DNA from: Phycisphaerae bacterium
GTDB lineage: Bacteria > Planctomycetota > Phycisphaerae > Phycisphaerales > SM1A02
Reading direction: 5' to 3'
Assembly: GCA_016795065.1 (NCBI GenBank)
Contig: JAEUIU010000087.1
Location: forward strand, 1-60,890
DNA length: 60,890 nucleotides
Part shown: one piece after another, positions 17,168-25,319 of the stretch
Position numbering within the stretch: the stretch's first letter is position 1
Layout: each line of letters begins with the position of its first letter
Position numbers and translations under genes: made by a program
Notes under the pieces: generated by a model
The model's input: only the letters and a program-made list of their open reading frames with translations
What the model was told of the DNA's origin: nothing
Database searches by the model: none

Positions 17168-17707
17168 TCAGCTTCGAATGTCAATACTCCGAATCGCTCC
17201 CGCCGTAGCGAAGCGACCGGCGCGACCGTAGGTTCTGGTGGTGGCGAATGCCGAGGAAACCGACTGGAGAATGCCCGCGACGTGTTGGGCGAGCCGCTCG
17301 GCGGCGTCCCGAACCACGCCTGACTCGTGTCGGGTGGCGTTGATCTCGTCGCGCAGCCGGCTGGCGATCGGGCCCAACCGTTCGCGCCACTCCGTTGGTG
17401 CCTTGGCAATGAGGTCACTCAGGGCGGGCGGTGCCTGATTGCGACCACCTTGTGTGGCCAGAAGCCCAAGCCGCCGGGCAAGGTTGACGGCAATCTCGGT
17501 TCGCTTGCGGTCGAGTTCGCCGAGCCGAGCGATGGCGACCCGCTCGTGATCCAGCGTTCCCTTGAGGCGCTCGAGGTCGGCGACGCGAATCGCGTCACGA
17601 CGGGCTTCGACCGAGGCGCGAAGCGCCCGGTAGCCGGTCTCTTGGGCCACGAGCGTCTGCTCAAGGGCGGCGAAACCTTCGATGATGGGGTCGGCGTGGC
17701 GGCTCAT
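17168..17707 (-). CDS. FlgN-like flagellar export chaperone
   Basis: The 179-residue protein is almost wholly helical with a long N-terminal coiled coil: EGFAALEQTLVAQETGYRAL, then RRDAIRVADLERLKGTLDHE and RVAIARLGELDRKRTEIAVN. This matches FlgN in pattern, with the conserved LxxLL-like Leu spacing and position just before flgK. FlgN keeps FlgK and FlgL unfolded and delivers them to the export gate. It overlaps the FlgJ-like gene by ATGA. Sequence identity to FlgN is low, as is usual for these chaperones, so the call rests on coiled-coil form plus position. Confidence 0.78.
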   Translation of the reverse strand: MSRHADPIIEGFAALEQTLVAQETGYRALRASVEARRDAIRVADLERLKGTLDHERVAIARLGELDRKRTEIAVNLARRLGLLATQGGRNQAPPALSDLIAKAPTEWRERLGPIASRLRDEINATRHESGVVRDAAERLAQHVAGILQSVSSAFATTRTYGRAGRFATAGAIRSIDIRS

Positions 17708-18165
17708 GTGGTTGCTGCGAAGGACGTGGCGGTTCGGGCGTCGGTTTGCGTCATCCGGTTCGAAGCGGTCGACACCTGGCGTAGGAGCGATCGCTTCACA
17801 CTGTCAACGAGGTCGAATCGGCTTCGCTTGACGATGCCGACCGCAACCTGTTCGTCGAAGACCGGGCCGAGCCGCTTTTCGGCATCGGAGACGCCGAAGG
17901 GCTCCGCCGCGTGATTCGTCTCCCGAATCTGGGCCAGCAACGGGGCGATGAGGGCCTGAGCGACGAGCGTCTCGGCGGAGTCGCGGGCCTTCTCCTCGAT
18001 CGCGAGGTTCGCTTCGTCCGACCCGGGCTTCGGGCGGGAGACCGCGATGCCGAATGTCTCCTTCATGACGGCGCGAAACGCTGGCGCGGTCGAGGCCTTC
18101 TCGCGCGGGATGTCGATGAAGGGCCGCTCGGCCAGGCGAATCCCACCAATGGAGGTCGCGCTCAT
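17704..18165 (-). CDS. FlgJ N-terminal-like rod-binding protein
   Basis: The 153-residue protein has a rod-binding-domain core: AETLVAQALIAPLLAQIRET, then EPFGVSDAEKRLGPVFDEQV and AVGIVKRSRFDLVDSV. The muramidase domain of enterobacterial FlgJ is absent, as in most non-proteobacterial flagellar systems, where a separate hydrolase opens the wall. It acts as the rod cap in the periplasm. Overlaps of four bases on both sides (ATGA with flgI and with the FlgN-like gene) make the three genes a translationally coupled unit. Confidence 0.82.
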   Translation of the reverse strand: MSATSIGGIRLAERPFIDIPREKASTAPAFRAVMKETFGIAVSRPKPGSDEANLAIEEKARDSAETLVAQALIAPLLAQIRETNHAAEPFGVSDAEKRLGPVFDEQVAVGIVKRSRFDLVDSVKRSLLRQVSTASNRMTQTDARTATSFAATT

Positions 18166-19346
18166 TGGATCACCAACTCCCCTGTGAGGGCGCCCTGGTC
18201 TTCGAGGGCCTCAATGATGGCAACCTGCGTATCGAAGCCGACATCGAGCTGTTCGAGGGCATCGAGGAGGCTCTTCAGCTTCGGCGAGACCTTGTCCTTC
18301 TCGTCCGTGGCGACACCCGTCCAGGCCGTCGAGGTTGCAATTGGGTTCTCCGGCGTCGCCGTCGGCGGTGGAGTGATCGCGGTGATGCGAAGGCCCTCGG
18401 CGCTGACGGCGCTGGGACGGAACTGCACGCCCTCATCGACGGTGATGACCTTGCGGCGCTTGTCGATGATGATCTTGCCGCGAAGGCGGAGGGCGTCGGC
18501 CGACATCGAGTAGCCGAGGATCTCGGCGAGGAACTCGTTGCGGAGAGACCGGGCCCTGGCCGGAATGCGGACCAGAATCGTCTGCTGGTCGACGACCGAG
18601 GCGACGCCGGTATCGCCGGCGAGGGAGATCTCGTCGTTGATCGCCGCCGCGATGGCCGTCGCCGCGGGGAAGCCCTGATAGCGGGGTTCGAGCACCAGCG
18701 TGACGCTGTCGCCGTCGAATGGGTTCTTGATGATGTCGCGCACCAGGCGTGCCCCCTTGCGCACCACGCCATTGGTGAGATTGTCCGAGCCGACTTCGAT
18801 CGGGCCGCCCTCGGCGATGGCGAAGGGAATCCAATCGGTGCGATCCGCGGGCACGACGTCCGGGAGCAGGTAGGTTGAGATGAGTCGGCCGCCCTTGATG
18901 CTCTTGGCGGTGCCGATCGTCGAGATCTTGGCGTCAATCGTGTCGCCGATCCGGGCACCACCATATGGCACGCGAATGGTGACGAGGACGACCGCGACCG
19001 ACTTGACCTTTTGGAGGTCGCGCGGCGAGGAGCCGACGTTTCCGAGCGTCTTGACGAGCTGGGCGTAAGGTTGGCCCGCGATCATCGAGTCCTTCATGGA
19101 ATCGCCCGTGCCATCGAGGCCGACGACGAGTCCCATGCCGACGAGGGTGTCCCCTTCGAGCCCTCGGACCCGGACGAAGTCCTGCACCTGACCGGCACCG
19201 GCAGGTGTGGTGAACGAGTCGGCGCAAAGGATGCCGACGAGGACGGCAAGAACCGCAAGCCACGTCCTGCGCTGGACGCAATGGACGGATGCGGGTTCAG
19301 AACCGAAGAAGGCCGGAAGTTGAGGCCAGAGACGGGTTTCGGACAT
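18162..19346 (-). CDS. flgI: Flagellar P-ring protein FlgI
   Basis: FlgI forms the peptidoglycan-level bushing around the rod. The 394-residue product has an N-terminal hydrophobic signal segment (WLAVLAVLVGILCAD), followed by VRVRGLEGDTLVGMGLVVGL and the GTGDSM motif, LGNVGSSPRDLQKVKSVAVV, and later LRGKIIIDKRRKVITVDEGV. It ends with ALEDQGALTGELVIQ, the normal FlgI terminus. The N-terminus before the signal is longer than usual (about 30 residues). The start ATG at 19346 has GGGAG ten bases upstream; the open frame extends to 19454. A P-ring gene implies an outer membrane and periplasmic rings. It heads the flagellar operon, with a sigma-54-like promoter upstream. Confidence 0.95.
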   Translation of the reverse strand: MSETRLWPQLPAFFGSEPASVHCVQRRTWLAVLAVLVGILCADSFTTPAGAGQVQDFVRVRGLEGDTLVGMGLVVGLDGTGDSMKDSMIAGQPYAQLVKTLGNVGSSPRDLQKVKSVAVVLVTIRVPYGGARIGDTIDAKISTIGTAKSIKGGRLISTYLLPDVVPADRTDWIPFAIAEGGPIEVGSDNLTNGVVRKGARLVRDIIKNPFDGDSVTLVLEPRYQGFPAATAIAAAINDEISLAGDTGVASVVDQQTILVRIPARARSLRNEFLAEILGYSMSADALRLRGKIIIDKRRKVITVDEGVQFRPSAVSAEGLRITAITPPPTATPENPIATSTAWTGVATDEKDKVSPKLKSLLDALEQLDVGFDTQVAIIEALEDQGALTGELVIQ

Positions 19347-19373
19347 GGGTGCCAGCTCCCTTGGCGTTGGTAA

Positions 19374-19390
19374 CGGAACATCCTGTTCCG
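19374..19390. promoter_or_regulatory. Palindromic operator-like site upstream of flgI
   Basis: A perfect 7-bp palindrome with a three-base centre (CGGAACA tcc TGTTCCG) lies near the predicted transcription start of the flgI operon and between it and the divergent glycosyltransferase gene. The same half-site recurs upstream of the distal flagellin. Confidence 0.45.
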
Positions 19391-19399
19391 GCCGATCGA

Positions 19400-19415
19400 T
19401 GCGAATGGCGTACCA
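19400..19415 (-). promoter_or_regulatory. Candidate sigma-54 promoter for the flgI operon
   Basis: The minus strand reads TGGTACgccatTCGCA, with the -24 GG and -12 GC at the correct spacing. It matches about 9 of 11 positions of the consensus TGGCAC-N5-TTGCW. It would start transcription about 40 bases before the flgI ATG. Sigma-54 control of rod, ring and hook genes is common in other bacteria. Confidence 0.42.
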
Positions 19416-19462
19416 GCGGCTGGAACCCCGGCTCGGGCCAGACCGCCCGTACACTCCGGCCC

Positions 19463-21571
19463 ATGACCGGAGGACGACGGCGAGCCGCCCTTCCCATCCT
19501 TGTCACCCTTGCTGTGGCCTTTGGCACAATGGCGGTCGCAGCACGTTGGACCGGCCCCGAAGAGGTCAGCCTGCTCGTCGAGTCGCTCACCGTCTGGGGC
19601 CAAGCCGGTTCGATCGCCCTCCTTTGGCTAGCGATGGCTGCCGGCCTTGGAGTGTGGCTTCTCGAATGGCTCGGTTGCGAGGGTCGACCCGAGGGGGAGC
19701 GCGTCGCCCTGTCCCTCGCGTTGGGCATTGCCGCCGCCCTCGCCCTCGACGCACTGTTCGGCACGCTCGGTGTGCTCATGCTCGGACGTGGCATCGGAGC
19801 GTGGGGACTCGTGGTGGCGGGACTCGTTCTCTTGGTGCTTCGGCTCAGGACCGGTGGTGTCCCGTGGCCCCGATGGAGGACCGCGTGGCCCATGGTTGGG
19901 CTGGGAATCCCGCTTGGAGTTCTGCTTCTGGCCGCGACGAGTGCCCCGGGTTGGCTCTGGCGATCGGAGTTCGGCGGCTACGACGCCCTGTCCTATCACC
20001 TGGAGCTCCCAAAGGAGTGGCTGGTCGAGGGTCGCCTCACGACCTTCACGCACAACGTCTACTCAGCCTTCCCCAGCTTCGTTGAAGCCGCCTTCTTCCA
20101 CCTGACCATCCTGAGTGGCGGATATGAGGTCGGCGCCCTGAGTTCCCAATGCCTCGCCGCCCTTCTGACGGTGGTTGCCGCAACAAACGTCGGCTATGCG
20201 GCTCGACGCGTCGGAGGGCGCCAGGCCGGCTGGCTTGCATCGGCGCTCTACCTCGCGACGCCTTGGGTCGTCGTCGTTGGTTCGCTTGCCTACAACGACG
20301 GCATCGTCTGCCTTGTCCTGGCTGCAAGTTCCCTGATGGTCCTTTCCCCGCCGAAGGGCCGAGGGCGTCTTGGTATTGCGATGGGTCTTCTCTTCGCCGG
20401 AGCCTGCGGGGCAAAGCTCACCGCGGTCGGTTTCGTCGTCGCCCCGGTTGCCGTCGCCTTCCTGCTTCGGCTCCGGATGCGAGCGATCGCCCCGCTTGCG
20501 ATCGCTTGGGGCGTCATGACGCTTCTCTTGGGCAGTTGGTTGGTCCGCAACGCGATCGCGACCGGCAACCCGACCTTCCCCTTCCTGAGCGGCCTGTTTG
20601 GAACCGGCCCTTGGTCAGCGGAGCAGGCTGCTCTCTTCGCCTCGGCCCACGCATCGCCGTTCGGGCTGGCCGAGGCCGTCGGTCGCCTCTGGACGCAGTG
20701 GATTGCCTTCGGGTTCGGGGCAGCGCCGAGCCCGAGCGAACCATGGGCAATGCAGTGGTCCATCCTGCCAGCCTTGGGCCTCGTCGGCATTGGAACCCTC
20801 TGGTTTGTTCGACGCGGCGGTCGCGCCGCAGCGCTGGCCGGCGGCCTTGGGGTGCAACTTCTCTTCTGGCTCTTCTTCACGCATGTCCAGTCGCGATTCC
20901 TTCTTCCGACGGCCGTGCCATTGGCGATAGGAGCAGCGGCGATCCTGCGCTGGGCACCTCAGCGTTCGCGAGAAGCGATCGGCACGGTCGCAGCCATCGG
21001 TGCGTCGTTCCTTCCGCTCGTGGTCTACAGCCACGAGGGAGTCATTCGGCTCCCGGAGCCTCCTGGTGGGCTGCTTCACGCTCCTGCCCTGTTTGTGGGC
21101 GCCGTCGCCGCAGCCAACGGGACCATCACGAAGGCCGCCATCGCCAACGCCTCATCCGAAGCCGAACGCGCTGCGATCTTCAACAGCAGCCCGGTCAGCT
21201 TCGTGATCAACCACGCGATTCTCCCGGATGCGCGCATCCTGCTCGTCGGTCACGCGACCCCGTTCTGGTATCGACGGACGAATTCGACGATGAGTTACAC
21301 CACGGTATGGGATCGCGGCATGCTGGACGCCGCCTGCGCGGCTGAGCCCGATCGGCCCGAGGTGTGGGCGCTGCGCCTGCGCGAACAAGGCGTGCGTTAC
21401 GTCCTGCTGGACTGGACCATGCTTCGAAACTGGAGCGAAAAGGGCTGGCTAAATCCGGCGCTGACCCGCGAACGGCTCACCGCCTTTGCCCAAACCATGG
21501 CGTTACGTCGCCGAACGCCGGATGGGATCGAGATTCGGGAGATCAGCGAGACGGCCCCGACCACCAAGTGA
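19463..21571 (+). CDS. GT-C-type integral membrane glycosyltransferase (PMT/GT39-like)
   Basis: The 702-residue protein has about ten to twelve hydrophobic spans, beginning with RRAALPILVTLAVAFGTMAV. A conserved loop after the early spans reads FGGYDALSYHLELPKEWLVE, with the acidic residue and Tyr/His pattern of GT-C enzymes that use polyprenyl-phosphate-linked sugars. A soluble C-terminal part (about 560-702) ends in polar residues. It probably adds a sugar to a lipid, glycan or protein on the outside of the inner membrane; donor and acceptor are unknown. It is divergent from flgI with about 116 bases between starts, so a role in flagellin glycosylation is possible but unproven. The open frame begins earlier, but the ATG at 19463 is the first that keeps the membrane protein intact. 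Confidence 0.82.
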   Translation: MTGGRRRAALPILVTLAVAFGTMAVAARWTGPEEVSLLVESLTVWGQAGSIALLWLAMAAGLGVWLLEWLGCEGRPEGERVALSLALGIAAALALDALFGTLGVLMLGRGIGAWGLVVAGLVLLVLRLRTGGVPWPRWRTAWPMVGLGIPLGVLLLAATSAPGWLWRSEFGGYDALSYHLELPKEWLVEGRLTTFTHNVYSAFPSFVEAAFFHLTILSGGYEVGALSSQCLAALLTVVAATNVGYAARRVGGRQAGWLASALYLATPWVVVVGSLAYNDGIVCLVLAASSLMVLSPPKGRGRLGIAMGLLFAGACGAKLTAVGFVVAPVAVAFLLRLRMRAIAPLAIAWGVMTLLLGSWLVRNAIATGNPTFPFLSGLFGTGPWSAEQAALFASAHASPFGLAEAVGRLWTQWIAFGFGAAPSPSEPWAMQWSILPALGLVGIGTLWFVRRGGRAAALAGGLGVQLLFWLFFTHVQSRFLLPTAVPLAIGAAAILRWAPQRSREAIGTVAAIGASFLPLVVYSHEGVIRLPEPPGGLLHAPALFVGAVAAANGTITKAAIANASSEAERAAIFNSSPVSFVINHAILPDARILLVGHATPFWYRRTNSTMSYTTVWDRGMLDAACAAEPDRPEVWALRLREQGVRYVLLDWTMLRNWSEKGWLNPALTRERLTAFAQTMALRRRTPDGIEIREISETAPTTK

Positions 21572-21601
21572 ACCGGTGTGCCGGAACCTGTGCACCGGTT
21601 C
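21570..21601. terminator. Hairpin between convergent genes
   Basis: A perfect 9-bp stem (GAACCGGTG at 21570-21578 with CACCGGTTC at 21593-21601) and a 14-base loop lies exactly between the stop of the glycosyltransferase gene and the stop of the convergent prepilin-like gene. There is no T-run; a bidirectional terminator or mRNA end structure is likely. Confidence 0.5.
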
Positions 21602-22429
21602 TCAATCCCACTGAAGGGTCGGGACACCTTCGCGCATGAGCAAGGTGAAGGCGAGGATCGCATCGCCGCCTTCGGCCTCACCTTCCATCGCGTAGACGTT
21701 GTCGGCCGAACCGTCCTCCAGTTGCATGTTCTTGGCGGTGAAGATCTCGGTGAACTCTACGTGGCCATCGCCAAAGACGTGAAAGCCGCCCCATCGGTTG
21801 TCGCGGCCATAGGTCATGCTGGCCGGGTTCGGCTGGCCATTTGCGGGGCCGCGTGAACCCATGAGCGGAAAGCGTGTGTCAAGACGGACTTCGGTCCAGT
21901 AGGTCGAGCGACTGCCACAGAGAGGAACGTGAGCGAAGGAGACGTTCGATTCCTTGGTGAGGTCGGCCTTGAAGTTCTCATCCCAGTAGCTGCGCTGGCT
22001 CGGCTGGACAGCCTGGTAGTTGTAGTTCTCTCGCTCCCAGACGTTCGGGCTGCGCTCGTTCTTCGAGACGAGGAGGGATGGGTCGGCGTAGCGCTCGGCG
22101 ATGAGCAGCGAGAAAACGTTGGCCGTCGTATCAGAGCTGGTGCCTTTCGCTCCAAGTCGCTGACTGGGCGTTGGGGCCCCCTTGAGCCCGTTGTTCTGGC
22201 CAGCGATAAAGCACGCTTGGGCCATCTGGGTGAGTTGCAGCTGGTCGGAGAGGCTGTGCACCGAGCCCGAGGTGGTGTTGCCGGCTCCGGTGACGGCAAC
22301 ATTCAACGAGTTCATGAGCACGGCGAAGAGCACCACGAGAATCGCCATGGCGACCAGAATGCCCACCAGTGAGTTGCCTCGATGCGAACAACGTGAAGAG
22401 GCCCGCAGCGAAGTCCTCCGTGCAATCAC
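21602..22429 (-). CDS. Prepilin-like (type II secretion/type IV pilin N-terminus) protein
   Basis: The product has a basic leader ending HRG, then the hydrophobic helix NSLVGILVAMAILVVLFAVL, the form of a prepilin cleaved after Gly by prepilin peptidase. Position 5 after the cut is Gly, not the usual Glu. The rest resembles planctomycete DUF1559-type pseudopilins, including a late segment GGFHVFGDGHVEFTEIF that recalls the DG-containing C-terminal motif. The start is uncertain: GTG 22429 gives 275 residues, but a perfect GGAGG lies six bases before an in-frame CTG at 22408, which would give an 11-residue leader of more normal length. It follows the gene at 22441-22962 by 11 bases and may be in an operon with it. 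Confidence 0.7.
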   Translation of the reverse strand: MIARRTSLRASSRCSHRGNSLVGILVAMAILVVLFAVLMNSLNVAVTGAGNTTSGSVHSLSDQLQLTQMAQACFIAGQNNGLKGAPTPSQRLGAKGTSSDTTANVFSLLIAERYADPSLLVSKNERSPNVWERENYNYQAVQPSQRSYWDENFKADLTKESNVSFAHVPLCGSRSTYWTEVRLDTRFPLMGSRGPANGQPNPASMTYGRDNRWGGFHVFGDGHVEFTEIFTAKNMQLEDGSADNVYAMEGEAEGGDAILAFTLLMREGVPTLQWD

Positions 22430-22440
22430 ACCGTCGTGCG

Positions 22441-22962
22441 TCAGCAGAGGGCCAGTTCGGGCATGGTGTTGGCCTGGCTGATGGACCTCGTTCGCGGGAT
22501 GCCACTGAGGGTCTCGTCGGCTACCGGATGACCTGAACGAACGCTCCGGCGTATGGCACAAACGGGACATTCCTTGCAGCATGCGTCGTCCTCCTCGAGG
22601 GGAAGTGCCTCCCGATTCGAGCGCGCCAAAGATTGGACCGCTTCGATCGTAGCCATAAGAAGGTCACGCGCCCGGGCCTTTCGAGCAAGGCCCTCGCCCA
22701 GGAAGATGGCCGAGGAAAGCAGATTTTCGGAAGCAACGCCCGCTCGCTCTGACCGGACCGCGCCATGCTCACAGCGAGTGGCCCGCTGCACCAGGGCCAT
22801 ACGAGCCGCCGCAACCGCTGCGCCGCTGGGGTGGTGCTTCCCGTCAACGGGGCCGGCCTCGGTTCCGCATCGGGAGATCGGCCCTCGCTGCGAGGCTGGC
22901 CGGGTTCGTTCGGTCTCGGACGGCCCGGCGAGGCCGAGCAGGTCATCGTTCATTGGCATCAT
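22441..22962 (-). CDS. Hypothetical protein with a Cys cluster, 173 aa
   Basis: I do not recognise this protein. Codon choice is acceptable for the genome. It has a helical middle (SSAIFLGEGLARKARARDLL and ATIEAVQSLARSNREALPLE) followed by a CCKECPVC cluster that could bind a metal, and a low-complexity N-terminal third. Three in-frame ATG codons (22962, 22959 and 22953) have no convincing Shine-Dalgarno. It ends 11 bases before the prepilin-like gene, supporting a shared transcript. The opposite strand also has a long open frame, but its composition is less protein-like. Confidence 0.45.
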   Translation of the reverse strand: MMPMNDDLLGLAGPSETERTRPASQRGPISRCGTEAGPVDGKHHPSGAAVAAARMALVQRATRCEHGAVRSERAGVASENLLSSAIFLGEGLARKARARDLLMATIEAVQSLARSNREALPLEEDDACCKECPVCAIRRSVRSGHPVADETLSGIPRTRSISQANTMPELALC

Positions 22963-23820
22963 GTCCACGCACGTTCCATTTCTTCAACAGGGGCGTTCGA
23001 GAGGAGGAGCGGCAAGAGAGCCAAGAGATGCTTCGGGTCGCTGGAGGCGTGCCATGGGCGCCAGCAAACATCCCACGGGAGCGGCGAGCCAGTGTCCGCC
23101 TCTCCGTTTGGTTTCTCTCTCAAGCCGTGCTCTTCGGAAGTCCGGCGAAGGGTCGGCCCGCACCATGCGAACCGACGGCATCCCGTTGCTGCCACAAACA
23201 ACCCATGAGCGGAGAAGCCCTTTCGAGGAACTACACAACTCCGAACGTTTTGCGTCAACAGGGTTTGAGCGGGCTCACGTTGCCCACGGAGACCGGCACA
23301 AAATGCCGACGGTGCGGGCAAGGGACCTGCGTCGAAAGCCCGGAGGAACCACCGAGCCGGTTGCGGACATACCGCGATCTCGCACTCGCGTGCTTTTGCC
23401 CTGGATCGCTTCCTCGCGGGCAGCGAAACCGACCCCGGTCGAAACGATCATCGTCGAGTGTGCTTCTCTCCCTGCCTCGACGGCAAGGATGCCGCGGGAC
23501 CGGAAGCGGACGCTTCCGTCAGCCGCAGGGATGCTCCGGCGCCAGGGACGGCGTGGAGGTCGGCGGCGAACACCCATCTGCTCACTCTCCCGGGGAGTCC
23601 TGGTCCTGCCTCATCCAGGCTCCCCCTTTCTTCGCCATCCTGCGGCCCGCGCCGCTTGGGTAGGAGATGCCTTCCCACGATCCGTTCGTGGGCACGGCGA
23701 TGACCCCACCCGGTCGCGTCGCGTGGCCACGCGGACATCTGCCGCGTCGAAGGTGAGTTGCATCGGTGTTCGCATCGCTTGGCCTCAATGACCCACCAGT
23801 CCTTGACGCAAGGATGCACC
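22963..23820. other. About 860 bases without a supportable gene
   Basis: Open frames exist on both strands, but all have high Arg/Ser/Pro/Cys content and no recognisable motif, as expected of GC-rich shadow frames. I see no tRNA-like cloverleaf, no insertion sequence and no repeat. It may be a decayed gene or a long regulatory region; stop-free lengths do not distinguish these. Confidence 0.4.
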
Positions 23821-24372
23821 ATGACTTCCCATCGAAGATTTCCACGACGAAACACCGGCTTGGATCAGGGTTCGCGCCGCAGGTCCCATCGCCCCACGGA
23901 CCATGGATACGAATCTCACGAGGCGCTGGACCACGAGGAACCGCCAGCCACGGATCCGTTCCCGCAGCGGCGCGAAGCAGGCTGCCACGACGCCCATGTG
24001 CCGATGCGTCCCCACCGGAAGGAAGACTTCGTGCGCTGTTGGACCGGCTCGCTCGATCCCGTCGTGCGCCATTGGCTTCATGCAAGCATCCAACGCGAGG
24101 CGATGGAACGAAGCGGCAGTGATCCCGATGAGAGCGTGCTGGCTTCGGCCATCGATGTCCTTGTCGAAGCCTGCGCAGACGCCCAGGGAGTTCGCATCGC
24201 GGAGTTGCGCCTGCTCGTCCCATCGATCGACGTTGAGTGCGCCGAATATGTGCTGTCCATACTGCGGTGGGACCTCCAACAGGCTGCGGCGCGACGAAGC
24301 GGGTCGGCCGGGCGTCTCGGCCCGGGACATCGCTCCGGTCGCGAGGAGCCGGGCGACCGCAGAACGGGGTGA
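23821..24372 (+). CDS. Hypothetical protein, 183 aa
   Basis: The family is not recognised. AAGGA lies seven bases before the ATG at 23821. The first 85 residues are basic and low in structure; residues 85-160 look folded and helical (WLHASIQREAMERSGSDPDE, ASAIDVLVEACADAQGV, AEYVLSILRWDLQQAAARRS). No signal or membrane segment is present. It converges on a lipoprotein gene, with a terminator-like hairpin between the two stops, which supports it being a real transcription unit. A long antisense frame covers the same bases. Confidence 0.42.
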   Translation: MTSHRRFPRRNTGLDQGSRRRSHRPTDHGYESHEALDHEEPPATDPFPQRREAGCHDAHVPMRPHRKEDFVRCWTGSLDPVVRHWLHASIQREAMERSGSDPDESVLASAIDVLVEACADAQGVRIAELRLLVPSIDVECAEYVLSILRWDLQQAAARRSGSAGRLGPGHRSGREEPGDRRTG

Positions 24373-24381
24373 TCGCCCTCC

Positions 24382-24409
24382 GCGCACCATGCCGTTTCTT
24401 ACGGTGCGC
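24382..24409. terminator. Hairpin between convergent genes
   Basis: GCGCACC (24382-24388) pairs perfectly with GGTGCGC (24403-24409), with an inner CCGT/ACGG helix in the loop. It lies in the 61 bases between the stops of the genes at 23821-24372 and 24434-25015. Confidence 0.45.
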
Positions 24410-24433
24410 CCCGTCGCGGGCCACACCCATTGC

Positions 24434-25015
24434 TCACCGAGCCGAGGGCACCGACTGCCGTCCCGCCTCGGGGAGGGTGTCGAGGGTCCGCCGGAAGCGA
24501 GCGATGGCCGCCTTCTCGAAACCGGCCAGAAGGGGCGCGAGCGAGGGACAGTCGCCCTCGAGTTCATAGACGAAGCTCTGCGAGGGCGTCACGTACTCAA
24601 TGAGTACGAATCGACCTTCTTCGCCATCGATCAGGCGAGGTTGACAAGCCGGCGGACCCGACGCAAGGTTGGCGTCTTGGGAAGCGCGGAGGATGAGGTT
24701 GATGTCATCGGCGCTCGGACGTCCCTCCCAATCGGTCTTGTGCATCACGGCGGTCTGCCCCCCGCCAACCTTGAGCGTGCCATCGGCGTGTAGCTCGAAG
24801 CGCCGAAATCGGGTCTCGTGGGGAATGCGCTCCTCGATCAGGATCGCGATGCCGCCGGTCGGCGAACTCCCATCGGACGGGTCCCCGGCTCGCATCGTGG
24901 CGGGCGTCGAGCAGGCTGAGAGCTGGACGGCGAAACAACCGCCGAGCGTCATAGCGAATGGGCGAAGTCGAGATGAGCCGAAGGAACGGAATCCACGGTG
25001 CTGCAGGAAGGGCAC
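24434..25015 (-). CDS. Putative lipoprotein, unknown function
   Basis: The 193-residue protein starts with GTG at 25015, chosen because GGAG lies seven bases upstream; a further GTG at 25048 has no such signal. Its N-terminus is basic (QHRGFRSFGSSRLRPFAM), followed by a short hydrophobic segment and the lipobox-like LSAC, so it is probably lipid-anchored. The mature part has a beta-type layout (GIAILIEERIPHETRFRRFE, LHADGTLKV, EGRFVLIEYVTPSQSFVYEL) and may be a small periplasmic domain that reports on or binds a ligand. No family is recognised. Confidence 0.68.
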   Translation of the reverse strand: MPFLQHRGFRSFGSSRLRPFAMTLGGCFAVQLSACSTPATMRAGDPSDGSSPTGGIAILIEERIPHETRFRRFELHADGTLKVGGGQTAVMHKTDWEGRPSADDINLILRASQDANLASGPPACQPRLIDGEEGRFVLIEYVTPSQSFVYELEGDCPSLAPLLAGFEKAAIARFRRTLDTLPEAGRQSVPSAR

Positions 25016-25319
25016 GGGCGAGCTCCGATACGAGATGGGTGGGGACACCGGTGCCCAAGGAACGAGCGCGGCGCCGCAGAGCGGGCCGCTCGCGTGCGGT
25101 CGCGCTCACGTCGAGTCCGGCTGTCGCGGATTATTCACAGCCATGTCCAGTTGTGTCGAAAGGGCGCCTCCCTTTCTGGCGATTCGGACGACTTTCCTTC
25201 GCTGATTGGATGCCGGGCACGACGACCGTCCGCCGCTTGGGATGGTGACGCTGAGAGAGACGGGCAAAGCTCGCCGGCTGGCTGCATCAGGCTTCGGGCG
25301 AACGGCACTTGTCGGGGCC
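25016..25319. promoter_or_regulatory. Divergent intergenic region with palindrome
   Basis: About 300 bases separate the lipoprotein gene and the Kelch protein gene, so promoters for both should lie here. A perfect palindrome GAAAGGG cgcct CCCTTTC occurs at 25158-25176 and could be an operator or attenuator. No confident -35/-10 pair was found. Confidence 0.35.

Noticed and set aside
22553..23791. 412-codon plus-strand open frame in the gap
   Set aside because: Ser/Arg/Pro-rich, no ribosome site and no motif; overlaps a more credible minus-strand gene.
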